DNA of 64,000 bases from assembly GCF_022479115.1 (NCBI RefSeq), contig NZ_CP092497.1, positions 2,666,001-2,730,000 of the forward strand, in the 5' to 3' direction. Made by a program: the position numbers and the translations under genes. Below, piece by piece: positions 1 through 8,087 of the stretch (position 1 is the first letter of the stretch; the number at the start of each line of letters is the position of its first letter). The notes below the pieces were generated by a model that was given only the letters and a program-made list of their open reading frames with translations, was not told the origin of the DNA and made no database searches. Source of the stretch: Amycolatopsis sp. EV170708-02-1 (GTDB lineage: Bacteria > Actinomycetota > Actinomycetes > Mycobacteriales > Pseudonocardiaceae).

Positions 1-2
1 TG

Positions 3-1103
3 CCCGGCGCGTCCGCTCCGCTGTTCACCGTCGGCGAGAGCGAGATGGAGCTGGGGCTCGGCATCCACGGCGAGCCCGGTGTCCGCACGGTCGGCAGGCT
101 GAGCGCACGGGAGCTGGCCGACGAGCTGGTCGACGGCCTGCTCCCCGAGCTGCCCGCTGGCGACGGACGGGTGGTGGTCCTGCTGAACGGGCTGGGCCGC
201 ACCAAGTACGAGGAGATGTTCGCGACGTACACCCGCGTGCACGAACGGCTCGCCGCGGCGGGGCTCAGCCCGTCGCACACCGAGGTCGGCGAGTTCGTGA
301 CTTCACTCGACATGGCGGGTGTCTCGCTGTCGATCCTGGTGCTCGACGACGAACTCGCCGAGCTCTACGCGGCCCCCTGCGACACCCCTGGCTACCGGAG
401 CACCGGTGCCGCGCTGGCACGGGTACCGCTGGAGTCCACAGTGGACTCCCTGCTGGCGGAGACCGAACCGGGGCAGGGCATCGTGGACCGCGCGCTGACG
501 GCGGCCCTGCACGACATCGAGGCCAACGAAGCCGAACTGGGCAGGTTGGACGCGGTCGCGGCCGACGGCGACCACGGGCTGGGTATGACCAGGGGCATGA
601 GGGCCGCGGTGTCCGCCGCGCGGCGCGACGGAGACTCGCTGTCCACGGCGCTTCTGGCGGCCGGGACGGCGTTCGCCGACGCTGCGGGCGGTGCGTCCGG
701 CGCGCTGTACGGCGTCTTGCTCGCCGAGACCGGCGCGGGGCTGCGTGGCCTGGCGGGCGAAGAGGTCACCACGGAAGCTCTCGCGGGCGCGGTGGACGGC
801 GCGGTGAAGGCGTTCGTCGAACTGGGCAAGGCCGAGCCCGGCGAGAAGACCATGCTCGACGCCATCGAGCCGTTCCGGCTGGCGTTGCGCGAACAGGCCG
901 CCGCGGGCGCCGACGTCCCGCAGGCCTGGCAGAAGGCGGCCCAGGTCGCGGTGAGCGCGGCCCAGGCCACGGCGGACCTGCTGCCCGTCAAAGGCCGGGC
1001 GGCGCGATTGGCACAGCGGAGCAAGGGGCATCCCGACCCTGGGGCCACTTCGTTCGCGCTGCTCGTCACCGCGGTCGGCCAGGCTCTCGGAAAGGAAGAC
1101 TGA
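3..1103 (+). CDS. Dihydroxyacetone kinase family protein, fused DhaK–DhaL (5' end outside window)
   Basis: ATP-dependent kinase of dihydroxyacetone or a related short ketose. The reading frame is open from base 3, so the N-terminal part of DhaK lies outside the window; 366 residues are visible. The DhaK end shows the conserved GLGIHGEPG stretch at visible residues 17–25. DhaL follows from about residue 150 with ADGDHGLG (Mg-ADP ligands), GGASGALYG, GEKTMLDAI and GHPDPGATS. Having DhaK and DhaL in one chain with no phosphotransferase partner is the ATP-dependent type. The next gene starts directly after the stop codon, so the two are co-translated. In mycobacteria, DhaK-type kinases beside RpiB-type isomerases phosphorylate erythrulose; by context that substrate is at least as likely as dihydroxyacetone. 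An in-frame ATG at 45 exists, but homology continues upstream of it, so it is not the start. Confidence 0.9.
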   Translation, partial: PGASAPLFTVGESEMELGLGIHGEPGVRTVGRLSARELADELVDGLLPELPAGDGRVVVLLNGLGRTKYEEMFATYTRVHERLAAAGLSPSHTEVGEFVTSLDMAGVSLSILVLDDELAELYAAPCDTPGYRSTGAALARVPLESTVDSLLAETEPGQGIVDRALTAALHDIEANEAELGRLDAVAADGDHGLGMTRGMRAAVSAARRDGDSLSTALLAAGTAFADAAGGASGALYGVLLAETGAGLRGLAGEEVTTEALAGAVDGAVKAFVELGKAEPGEKTMLDAIEPFRLALREQAAAGADVPQAWQKAAQVAVSAAQATADLLPVKGRAARLAQRSKGHPDPGATSFALLVTAVGQALGKED

Positions 1104-1559
1104 ATGCGGATCGTGGTGGCGGCGGACAACGCCGGGGTGGCACTCAAGGACCAGCTGCGTGACCTGCTCCTCGCCGACGACCGGGTGGACGAGGTCACCG
1201 ACCTCGGCGTGGCCGACGGGTCCGACGACAAGGCGTACCCGCTGCTCGGCCTGGCGGCGGCGGAGACGATCGCGCGGGGCGAGGCGGATCGCGGGGTCCT
1301 GGTCTGCGGCACCGGGATCGGCATGGCGATCTCGGCGAACAAGGTCCCCGGTGTCCGGGCCACGGTCGCGCACGACTCGTACTCCGCCGAGCGTTCGGTC
1401 AAGTCGAACGACTGCCAGGTGATCACCTTCGGCGCCCGGGCGATCGGTCCGGAGCTGGCGAAGAAGATCGTCGCCGAATGGGTCGGCCACCGCTTCGACC
1501 CGGCCTCGGCCAGCGCGAGCAAGGTCGCGCACATCACCGAATACGAGCAAGCTCACTGA
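1104..1559 (+). CDS. RpiB/LacAB-family sugar-phosphate isomerase
   Basis: Cytoplasmic aldose–ketose isomerase of the ribose-5-phosphate isomerase B family, 151 aa (family norm about 150). VLVCGTGIGMAISANK holds the active-site cysteine and the phosphate-binding glycine loop, and AHDSYSAERSVKSND carries the conserved histidine region. The ATG follows the preceding TGA with no gap, so it is translationally coupled to the kinase. Within a kinase–isomerase–dehydrogenase–kinase–aldolase operon it probably isomerises a tetrulose or pentose phosphate (D-erythrulose-4-phosphate isomerase is known in this family) and is less likely to be the housekeeping pentose-pathway enzyme. The substrate assignment is inference; the family assignment is firm. 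Confidence 0.88.
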   Translation: MRIVVAADNAGVALKDQLRDLLLADDRVDEVTDLGVADGSDDKAYPLLGLAAAETIARGEADRGVLVCGTGIGMAISANKVPGVRATVAHDSYSAERSVKSNDCQVITFGARAIGPELAKKIVAEWVGHRFDPASASASKVAHITEYEQAH

Positions 1560-1595
1560 GACGGCCCGAAACGGGCACGGAGAGAGGACGCAGAG

Positions 1596-2630
1596 TTGCG
1601 GATACTCGCTGCGGGAGACCATTTCGTCGGCACCGGCCTGCTGGCCGGCGCCGTCCGTGCCGAGATCGGCGCCGGGCACGAGTTCTCGGAACTCACGCTG
1701 CCGTGGCCGGTGGAGCCGTTCGGTCCGGTCGCGAACGTGCACGAGGCCAGCGGCACCGAGGAGCAGGTGATCGAGGCCTTGGCGGGAGCCGAGGTCGCGG
1801 TGACCCAGATGGCGCCCTTCACCAAACAGGTGTTCGCCGCCGCGCCGGGGCTCAAGCTCGTGTCGGTGTGCCGGGGCGGCCCGGTCAACGTCGACCTCGC
1901 GGCGGCCACCGAAGCGGGTGTCGCGGTGACGTACGCGCCCGGCCGCAACGCCGGTGCCGCCGCCGAATTCGCGGTGGGGATGATCCTGGCCGCGATGCGC
2001 CGGATCTCGACGTCCTCCGCCGAACTGCTGGGCGGCACGTGGCGCGGCGACTACTACGCCTACGACCAGACCGGTCTCGAACTCGACGGGACCACCGTCG
2101 GCCTCGTCGGGTACGGCGCGATCGGTGCGCGGGTGGCCAAGGTGCTCGTCGCGTTCGGCGCGAAGGTGCTGGTGTCGGACCCGTTCGCCGACCCGGCCCG
2201 GATCAGCGCCGACGGAGCGGAGCTCGTCGAGCTGGACGATCTGCTGCGCCGCAGCTTCGTGGTGAGCCTGCACGCCCGGCTCACCGAGGAGACCCGGCAC
2301 CTGATCGACGCCGCCAAGCTCGCGTTACTGCCGAAGGGCGCGGTCCTGGTCAACACCGCGCGCGGTGGCTTGCTGGACTATTCGCCGCTGCCGGAAGCCC
2401 TGCGCTCGGGACGGCTCGGCGCGCTCGCGCTCGACGTGTACGACGTCGAGCCACCGCCGGCGGACTGGGCGTTGCGGGACGCGCCGAACGTGATCGCGAC
2501 ACCGCACCTCGCCGGGGCCAGCAAACAGACGGCGGAGCGGGCGGCGGATATCGTCGCCGCCGAAGTCGGCCGGTACGCCCGCGGGGAGGCGCTCGCGAAT
2601 CTGGCGAACCCCGAGGTCCTGCGGCCATGA
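1596..2630 (+). CDS. D-isomer-specific 2-hydroxyacid dehydrogenase (NAD-binding)
   Basis: NAD(P)-dependent oxidoreductase of the D-2-hydroxyacid dehydrogenase family (phosphoglycerate dehydrogenase-like), 344 aa. The Rossmann fold shows as VGLVGYGAIGARVAKVL near residue 167. Catalytic elements are NTARGGLLD (Arg), DVYDVEPPP (Glu) and ATPHLAGAS (His). It starts at a TTG 36 bases after the isomerase, preceded by AGAGAGG at 1581–1587. Its last codons overlap the next gene's ATG (ATGA). In this operon it probably oxidises or reduces a tetronate- or pentonate-like acid; substrate unknown. Confidence 0.88.
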   Translation: MRILAAGDHFVGTGLLAGAVRAEIGAGHEFSELTLPWPVEPFGPVANVHEASGTEEQVIEALAGAEVAVTQMAPFTKQVFAAAPGLKLVSVCRGGPVNVDLAAATEAGVAVTYAPGRNAGAAAEFAVGMILAAMRRISTSSAELLGGTWRGDYYAYDQTGLELDGTTVGLVGYGAIGARVAKVLVAFGAKVLVSDPFADPARISADGAELVELDDLLRRSFVVSLHARLTEETRHLIDAAKLALLPKGAVLVNTARGGLLDYSPLPEALRSGRLGALALDVYDVEPPPADWALRDAPNVIATPHLAGASKQTAERAADIVAAEVGRYARGEALANLANPEVLRP

Positions 2631-4075
2631 TCATCGGCGTCGACATCGGCACGTCACTGACCAAGGCGGTCGTCTTCGACAAGGCCGGGATGTCCGTGGC
2701 GAGCGCGTGCACCACGTCCGAGGTGCACCACCTGCCGGGTGGTCTGGTCGAACAGGACCTCGACCAGGTGCTGGGCACCGTGGCGACGGTCGTGCGCGAG
2801 GTCGCCGCTGGGCTCGACGGTCCGGTCACCGCGCTGGCTCTCACCGGTCAGGGCGACGGGCTGTGGCTGCGCGACGAATCCGGCGAGGCCGTGCGCCCGG
2901 CGATCTCCTGGCTCGACGGACGGGCGAACTCGTTGCTCGCCCGGTGGCAGGCCGACGGAGTGACCAGGGAAGTGTTCCGCCGGACCGCGTCGGGGATGTT
3001 CCCCGGTTGCGCCGCGGCCATCATGTCCTTTTTGGACACTCATGAACCGGAGTCGCTGGACAGGGCGGCGGTGGCGGGCTACTGCGTCGACGCGGTGCTC
3101 CAGCGGTTGACCGGCGAGATCACGGTCGACGCGTCGGATGCTTCGCTGCCCTTCCTCGACCCGGCCACCCGGCGTTACGACGAAGCCGCCATCGCTGCCG
3201 TCGGTCTCTCCCACCGCCGGAGCCTGCTCGTGGAGCCGGCGGCGCCGAAGACCGTGTTCCGCTTGGACGAACGCGGAGCCGGGCTGCTCGGTCTCCCGGC
3301 CGGGCTGCCCGTCACCGCGGGGCCGTTCGACCTGCCCGCGAGTGCCATCGGCGCCGGTGTACGACGGCCGGGCGACGGCATCCTCACCGCAGGCACCACA
3401 CTCGCCTGCCAGGTTCTGACGGACTCGGCGGAGTTCGATCCGGAAGGCGAACCCGCGGGGATGTTCCTCTGCACGCCGGAAGAAGGTGAGTTCCTGCGGG
3501 CGATGCCGGCGATGGTCGGCACGGCGGGGATCGACTGGATGTGCCGCCTGTTCGGAATCGAGGTCGAGGAGATCGGTTCGCTGCTCGACGCGAGCGGGCC
3601 GGGGGCGGGCGGAGTCCGCGCGCTGCCGTTCCTCTCCGCGTCCGGTGAGCGGGCGCCGTTCGTCGACGCTTCGGCGAGGGCACAGTTCTCCGGGCTGAGC
3701 CTGGAGAGCGAGCGTGGCGACATCGTCCGGGCGCTGTGCGAGTCGATCGCTTACGCGGCAAGGCATTGCTTCGAGGCGGCCGGGCTCACCGGCACGTTGT
3801 ACGCCTGCGGCGGCGGGGTCCGCTCGCTCGAGTGGACCCGTATCTTCGCCGACGTCCTCGGCCGGCCCATCGTGATCCCCGGTGATCCCGGGGTCGGCGC
3901 GCGAGGCGCGGTGATCGTCGCGGCGGACGCCCTCGGCGAACCGGTCGACCGGGAACTCTGGGCGGAAAGCGCACGCGTCGTCGAGGTCCGGCCCGAGAAC
4001 GTAGGGTTCTACGAGCAGGGCTACGCCGACTATCAGGCCTCACTGGCCGCGGCCCGCGGACTTTGGAGGTTGTGA
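2627..4075 (+). CDS. FGGY-family carbohydrate kinase
   Basis: Sugar kinase of the FGGY family, 482 aa, the usual length. The N-terminal phosphate loop reads GVDIGTSLTKAVVFD (residues 4–18). The second domain has the glycine-rich LTAGTTLACQ region and, near the C-terminus, YACGGGVRSLEWTRIFADVLG, typical of the adenosine/phosphate-2 motif. The ATG at 2627 overlaps the dehydrogenase stop as ATGA. The reading frame stays open far upstream as an artefact of high GC, but the FGGY homology starts exactly here. The family phosphorylates polyols and ketoses such as xylulose, ribulose and erythritol; the neighbours suggest a C4/C5 substrate that the downstream aldolase then splits. Confidence 0.9.
   Translation: MIIGVDIGTSLTKAVVFDKAGMSVASACTTSEVHHLPGGLVEQDLDQVLGTVATVVREVAAGLDGPVTALALTGQGDGLWLRDESGEAVRPAISWLDGRANSLLARWQADGVTREVFRRTASGMFPGCAAAIMSFLDTHEPESLDRAAVAGYCVDAVLQRLTGEITVDASDASLPFLDPATRRYDEAAIAAVGLSHRRSLLVEPAAPKTVFRLDERGAGLLGLPAGLPVTAGPFDLPASAIGAGVRRPGDGILTAGTTLACQVLTDSAEFDPEGEPAGMFLCTPEEGEFLRAMPAMVGTAGIDWMCRLFGIEVEEIGSLLDASGPGAGGVRALPFLSASGERAPFVDASARAQFSGLSLESERGDIVRALCESIAYAARHCFEAAGLTGTLYACGGGVRSLEWTRIFADVLGRPIVIPGDPGVGARGAVIVAADALGEPVDRELWAESARVVEVRPENVGFYEQGYADYQASLAAARGLWRL
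4065..4070 (+). promoter_or_regulatory. Ribosome binding site that fixes the aldolase start
   Basis: GGAGGT at 4065–4070 lies inside the end of the FGGY kinase gene. It gives a 7-base spacing to the GTG at 4078. Earlier in-frame starts (TTG 4063, GTG 4072) would overlap or touch this site, so 4078 is preferred. Confidence 0.6.
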
Positions 4076-4077
4076 CG

Positions 4078-4728
4078 GTGATCCTGGCCAACGAACGCTT
4101 GGCGGTCTGCGAGTTCGCCCGCCGGATGACCGCGGACGGGCTCGTGGTCGGCACCTCCGGCAACGTCTCCGCGAGGCAGGGCGAACTGGTCGCGGTGACC
4201 CCGACCGGGGTCGACTACGCCGGGCTGCGGCCGGAAGACATCCCGGTGGTCGGCCTGGACGGCGAGATCGTCGACGGCGCGCTCAAGCCGACCAGCGAGC
4301 TCCCGATGCACCTCACGGTGTACCGGCAGGCGGTGGATCCGGACGGCAAGCCGGTCTCCGCGGTGGTGCACACGCATTCCGTGCACGCCACGGCGGTCTC
4401 CACCCTCGTCACCGAGGTGCCGCCGATCCACTACATGCTCGCCGCGATCGGTCCGACAGCCCGCGTCGCCTCCTACGCGACGTACGGCACCGAAGAGCTC
4501 GCCAAAGCCATGCTGGAGGCGCTGCACGGACGCCGAGGCTGCCTGCTGGCGAACCACGGCACCACCACCTTCGGCGACAGCCTCGGCTCCGCGTACAGCC
4601 GGGCGCAACAGCTCGAATGGGTCTGCCAGGTATGGCTGACGGCGCGCGCGACCGGAACGCCGAACCTGCTCCCGCCCGACGAGATCGAGCACGTCGTGGA
4701 GAAACTTCGCGGCTACGGGCAGCGTTAG
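4078..4728 (+). CDS. Class II aldolase/adducin-domain protein
   Basis: Zinc-dependent aldolase or decarboxylase-like enzyme of the class II aldolase/adducin family (fuculose-phosphate aldolase, ribulose-phosphate 4-epimerase, OtnC type), 216 aa. Visible motifs are GTSGNVSAR near the N-terminus (phosphate binding), HTHSVHAT (metal-binding histidines) and LANHGTTTFG. It overlaps the last bases of the FGGY kinase gene. As the fifth gene of the operon it probably acts on the phosphorylated product of the kinase to give dihydroxyacetone phosphate and a smaller fragment or CO2. The exact reaction cannot be read from the sequence. Confidence 0.88.
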   Translation: MILANERLAVCEFARRMTADGLVVGTSGNVSARQGELVAVTPTGVDYAGLRPEDIPVVGLDGEIVDGALKPTSELPMHLTVYRQAVDPDGKPVSAVVHTHSVHATAVSTLVTEVPPIHYMLAAIGPTARVASYATYGTEELAKAMLEALHGRRGCLLANHGTTTFGDSLGSAYSRAQQLEWVCQVWLTARATGTPNLLPPDEIEHVVEKLRGYGQR

Positions 4729-4740
4729 CCCGTGTCTCTT

Positions 4741-4759
4741 GGGGAAAGCTTTCTTCCCC
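4741..4759 (+). terminator. Possible weak terminator after the sugar operon
   Basis: GGGGAA (4741–4746) pairs with TTCCCC (4754–4759) around a 7-base loop, just after the aldolase stop. The stem is short and lacks a T-run, so this is only a candidate. Confidence 0.3.
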
Positions 4760-4837
4760 CATGGGACGGACCGGGTTCAATCCGGCGAGGGACGTGGCGG
4801 GCAGCGGCGGCTGTGATCGTGGGAACCGAGCAAAGTG

Positions 4838-4850
4838 ATCGGTATCCGAT
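4838..4850. promoter_or_regulatory. Small dyad upstream of a membrane protein gene
   Basis: ATCGGTATCCGAT, a 13-base dyad, lies 17 bases before the ATG at 4867. It could be an operator or part of a promoter. There is no independent support. Confidence 0.25.
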
Positions 4851-4866
4851 GGTCCGAGGAGCACGC

Positions 4867-5463
4867 ATGACCGTCCGCCAACCCACCGCGTCCGGGCGGC
4901 TGCGTGCCGCCTGGACCAGCGCGCACGCCCCGGTGCCGGGAGTCCCCCGGTGGGCCAGGATCGCCGCCTACACCATCCCCTTCGTCGTGCTTCCCTCCGG
5001 CCTGTGGCGGATCATGACCGTCGTCTTCCACATCGGCGACGACGGCACCCATGGCACGGGCCGGCTCCCGTCGTGGTTGCCGGGGCCGGTGTACATCATC
5101 GGCTTGTCGATCGTCTCCGAGCTGTTCGCGTTCACGGCGATCGGGCTGATCGCCGCGTGGGGAGAGGTCGTCCCACGCTGGATCCCGCTGCTCGGTGGCC
5201 GCCGAGTGCGGCCCTTCGCCGCCATCGTGCCGGCCGCCCTCGGCGCCGCGGCCCTGACGGTCCTGTGGACGGCCGCCGTCGTCACCGAGATGTCCGGGCG
5301 CACCCTCCAGGGCGACCCCCTCCCGGCCGACTACCCCACGAAGTCCTTGCACGGCTGGCAGCTCGCCTTCTTCGAACTCAGCTACGCGCCGCTCCTGCTG
5401 TGGGGCCCGTTGCTGGCAGCGGTCTGCTTCGCCTACTGGCGAAGGCGACGGCAGGTTCGCTAG
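4867..5463 (+). CDS. Hypothetical four-helix membrane protein
   Basis: 198 aa, family not recognised. Four hydrophobic segments stand out: around residues 24–47 (AAYTIPFVVLPSGLW), 76–102 (YIIGLSIVSELFAFTAIGL), 118–138 (IVPAALGAAALTVLWTAAVV) and 165–190 (LLLWGPLLAAVCFAYW), followed by a basic tail RRRRQVR. The ATG at 4867 was chosen because GAGGAGC precedes it at good spacing; the frame is open further upstream but without a convincing site. It ends 4 bases from the convergent HD-domain gene. Probably a small integral membrane protein of unknown role. Confidence 0.65.
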   Translation: MTVRQPTASGRLRAAWTSAHAPVPGVPRWARIAAYTIPFVVLPSGLWRIMTVVFHIGDDGTHGTGRLPSWLPGPVYIIGLSIVSELFAFTAIGLIAAWGEVVPRWIPLLGGRRVRPFAAIVPAALGAAALTVLWTAAVVTEMSGRTLQGDPLPADYPTKSLHGWQLAFFELSYAPLLLWGPLLAAVCFAYWRRRRQVR

Positions 5464-5467
5464 CGCC

Positions 5468-6145
5468 CTAGGACGCGGCGGGCTCGGCGTCCACGGCGTG
5501 CACCGCGTCGAGAAGCTCGACGACCGTCGGATCGTCGACGGCCTCCTTGATGCACTGCCACAGCTGGAGATTCGCCAACGCCCAGCGCGAGTAGTTCTCC
5601 GCCGCCTTGGGGTTGTAGAAGTAGTAGCCGCTGTCGTGGACGTCGCGTTGTTCGCCGACGATCTTGTGCGCCAGTTCGCGGAGGCTCAACCCGTTCTCCC
5701 GCAGGTAGCGGTGGGCGAGGACGACGGGCGTCACCGGCAGCGCCTTGAACAGCGTGTCGGCGTCGCTCAACGCTTGAGCCTCGAGCGAGATGTGGCGGCC
5801 CCTGGTGGCCATTTCGGCTTCGTCGATGATCTCGTCGACCCACCGGCCCACGTTCTCCTCGACACCGCATTCCCGCAGGATCTCCATCCGGAGATCTCGT
5901 CCGGCGGCCGCGGGGGAGTTCCGGAGCACGATGTAGTTCACATCGTGCACCAGCGCCGCCACCTCGACGACGGTGCGATCCGCGCCGTTGTGGTCGGCGA
6001 ACCCCGCGGCCTTGGCCCGGACGAAACTCACGTGGTGCCAGCCGTGGAACTGAAGTTTGTCCGCGTAACGCCAGCACAGTCGCCGGACGTGCTGCTCGAC
6101 GGCGTCGATGGTGTGGGAAGGAATCGTGCTCTTTCGCGCGCGCAT
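5468..6145 (-). CDS. HD-domain phosphohydrolase-like protein
   Basis: 225 aa soluble protein with the HD metal-binding pattern: HGWHH near residue 34 (first His), VVEVAALVHDVNY near residue 62 (the HD doublet) and a later Asp in LSDADTLFKA. HD proteins hydrolyse phosphoester bonds in nucleotides and related molecules; the substrate here is unknown. GGAGAGG stands before the ATG. It is convergent with the membrane protein gene and separated by 67 bases from the next gene upstream on the same strand, so a separate or shared transcript is possible. Confidence 0.78.
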   Translation of the reverse strand: MRARKSTIPSHTIDAVEQHVRRLCWRYADKLQFHGWHHVSFVRAKAAGFADHNGADRTVVEVAALVHDVNYIVLRNSPAAAGRDLRMEILRECGVEENVGRWVDEIIDEAEMATRGRHISLEAQALSDADTLFKALPVTPVVLAHRYLRENGLSLRELAHKIVGEQRDVHDSGYYFYNPKAAENYSRWALANLQLWQCIKEAVDDPTVVELLDAVHAVDAEPAAS

Positions 6146-6212
6146 ACACCTCTCCGATCCCGTTCAGGAGACGGGTGGAGTAATGGTATGCGCCTTCGAC
6201 GGCGGTGTGTAG

Positions 6213-6851
6213 TTAGATGCGGCCGGCGAGATCCCCCAATCGGACCTCAACCGGAACGTGACGATGCCCTGTCCCGGTCTTCGGGTCAAAGGAAAGACTG
6301 AACTCGCTCACGGGGCGTGATTTCACCAGAAACGTCATAGTCCCTTCGGTGGCCTCGGGAATCCGATGGAACTCGTCCGCGTACATGACGCCTACCGACC
6401 CGGTCTGACACAGCGTGCTACGTCGTAACCGAACCGATGTGATCAATCCGGAAAGCTGGTCGCGCAGGGTGGAATAACGTTCGTGGACGTAGTTGCCACG
6501 GAGGATCGTGGTGCAGAAGTGGTATCTGTGATTGTGCACGGAATCGGCGTACCCCTCACGCCAGTCCTCCGGCGCCTTGTACTCGTGCAGCCAGATCGAA
6601 AAGGGATCTGTCGGGCTGTCGAGCAGGCACCAGGCGAAATGGGTGGTGGTCTCCCGTGACCGCTCCAGTACCGCGCTCGCCTCGTCCGGGCTCAGCGAGT
6701 CCAAATGCCGTCGGAGGTCGTCGCGCAACTCCGGTCTCGAAGTCCAGTCCCGGAAGATTTCGTCGACGATCTGCCAGTGCTGTGCCAGCGGCAGGTCTGT
6801 GGTGCGGAGAAGCGCGGAGAGCTGGGTGAGGGGGGACAAGCGAGTGAGCAA
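6213..6851 (-). CDS. Cupin-like protein of unknown function
   Basis: 212 aa, soluble, not assigned to a named family. The N-terminal third is helical and charged. The middle has WLHEYKAPEDWREGYADS followed by VHNHRYHFCT and LRGNYVHERY, an arrangement of closely spaced His residues that resembles the metal-binding strands of cupin or cysteine-dioxygenase folds. A TTG start at 6851 is supported by GAGGAG six bases upstream. It lies 40 bases downstream of the membrane protein gene on the same strand, so the two are probably co-transcribed. The cupin reading is an inference from residue pattern only. Confidence 0.6.
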   Translation of the reverse strand: MLTRLSPLTQLSALLRTTDLPLAQHWQIVDEIFRDWTSRPELRDDLRRHLDSLSPDEASAVLERSRETTTHFAWCLLDSPTDPFSIWLHEYKAPEDWREGYADSVHNHRYHFCTTILRGNYVHERYSTLRDQLSGLITSVRLRRSTLCQTGSVGVMYADEFHRIPEATEGTMTFLVKSRPVSEFSLSFDPKTGTGHRHVPVEVRLGDLAGRI

Positions 6852-6891
6852 CTTCAGCTCCTCAAATCTAGTGCTCTGCGACGCCGAGAGG

Positions 6892-7896
6892 TCAGGGGTT
6901 CAACTCGGCGAGTGTGGTGAACTCCTTCCGGAAGGAATGGAATTTCCCTTCCAGTTCGAGGAAGTTCTCTTCGGACAGGGGAGAGCCGGTGATCTTTTCG
7001 TACAGGGCGAGGAAATCCGCCCGCGTGGTCGTGGTGGAGATGCGGAAGTGCCGTCCGGACCGGGACTGGGACACGCGCAGGAACTCGGAGCGTTCCTTGT
7101 TGTACAGGAAGGAACCTTCGCTGAACCGCAGCGTGCGCGGATACAACGTGGTCGCGCCGCGGATGTCGCTGTACAAGGTCACCCAAACGCTCTCGTCGAA
7201 CACTTCGAGCCGATCCAGGGGCGGGTCGGCGACGACGGTGATGTCCACCAGCGAGCACCGGCTGCGCGCCAGGAACAGCCCGACCAGGCCGATGCTGATC
7301 TCGTCGTTGAGCCGCGACCGGATCGTCTCGTAGTCCACGCCCGCTTCTTCGCTGCGCAGGAGATAGCGCGCCCTGCCACCGATCGCGCCCTCGTCACGTG
7401 GGTCGGCGATGACCACGCGGAGCTCCCTTTCGGTGCGGGACAACAGCAATCGGGCCGCGGCGTGCCTGCCGGAGAACCCGCGGAAGAAGTAGTGCCTGGT
7501 CACGTCGAGGTCTTCGGTCATGACCCGGTTGAACAACGGATCCGGATCGGTGGTCGCTTCGAAGACGTGGGTGGGGAAGAATTCCTTGTTGAGCGAACGG
7601 TATTCGGCGCTGAGCGCTTCCAGCGCGCGCCGGCTTTCCTCGATCACCGGGGTCACCATCGCGCGCTGGGACGCGGTGGCGGTGATCAGGGTCTGGCCGA
7701 AGCCGACCACCGCGGAGATCAGGGTGCCGGTGCCCAGTGAAGTGAGCAATGTCTTGCCGGCGCCGGGATCCATCATGCTGGAGATCCACAGGCTGAGGCC
7801 CGCGACGACGACCAGTACGGTGAGCAGCAGACTCGTCCTGGTCCAGAAGATCTCTTGCAACGGGGTACGGCGGAGCCGGTCGGCTTCCGCGGGCAC
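6892..7896 (-). CDS. Two-TM membrane protein with a large cytoplasmic domain, unknown function
   Basis: 334 aa. Two hydrophobic segments near the N-terminus (SLLLTVLVVVAGLSLWISSM and SLGTGTLISAVVGFGQTLI) are followed by a predicted cytoplasmic region of about 270 residues. That region has TRHYFFRGFSGRHAAARLLL and LRVVIADPRDEGAIGGRARY, a strand–loop style pattern reminiscent of nucleotide- or phosphodiester-handling domains, but no catalytic set I can name. A GTG at 7896 is preferred over the GTG at 7920 because AAGGAGGTGA lies between them. It probably forms an operon with the cupin-like gene 40 bases downstream. No known two-gene system matches with confidence. Confidence 0.6.
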   Translation of the reverse strand: MPAEADRLRRTPLQEIFWTRTSLLLTVLVVVAGLSLWISSMMDPGAGKTLLTSLGTGTLISAVVGFGQTLITATASQRAMVTPVIEESRRALEALSAEYRSLNKEFFPTHVFEATTDPDPLFNRVMTEDLDVTRHYFFRGFSGRHAAARLLLSRTERELRVVIADPRDEGAIGGRARYLLRSEEAGVDYETIRSRLNDEISIGLVGLFLARSRCSLVDITVVADPPLDRLEVFDESVWVTLYSDIRGATTLYPRTLRFSEGSFLYNKERSEFLRVSQSRSGRHFRISTTTTRADFLALYEKITGSPLSEENFLELEGKFHSFRKEFTTLAELNP

Positions 7897-7901
7897 GAGG
7901 G

Positions 7902-7911
7902 TCACCTCCTT
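7902..7911 (-). promoter_or_regulatory. Strong ribosome binding site deciding the start of the membrane protein
   Basis: On the minus strand AAGGAGGTGA reads 7911 to 7902, followed by five bases and then GTG at 7896. The alternative GTG at 7920 lies upstream of this site and has none of its own. Confidence 0.7.
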
Positions 7912-7965
7912 GATCAGCACCCGAACGGACGAACGCAGTGCGTATCTGTTCGAGTGCGGGGAGTT

Positions 7966-7993
7966 ACTCTACGCGCATCGTGACAATGTCGAA
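7966..7993 (-). promoter_or_regulatory. Possible promoter for the membrane/cupin-like gene pair
   Basis: On the minus strand TTCGAC (7993–7988) and TAGAGT (7971–7966) are separated by 16 bases, a fair match to a housekeeping sigma promoter. It would give a leader of about 60 bases to the GTG at 7896. The rest of 7897–8087 holds nothing recognisable. Confidence 0.35.
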
Positions 7994-8087
7994 ATAAGAA
8001 AATCGGGGGAAAGGGACCAACAACGAATGTGACGCTCGGCGATGCCGGTTTCGCATCGGAGGTTTTGCCGGATCGCGGAAAAACCAC

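Noticed and set aside
1478..2626. Upstream extension of the FGGY kinase by about 380 residues
   Set aside because: The extension is the shadow of the isomerase and dehydrogenase genes; FGGY similarity begins exactly at the ATG at 2627.
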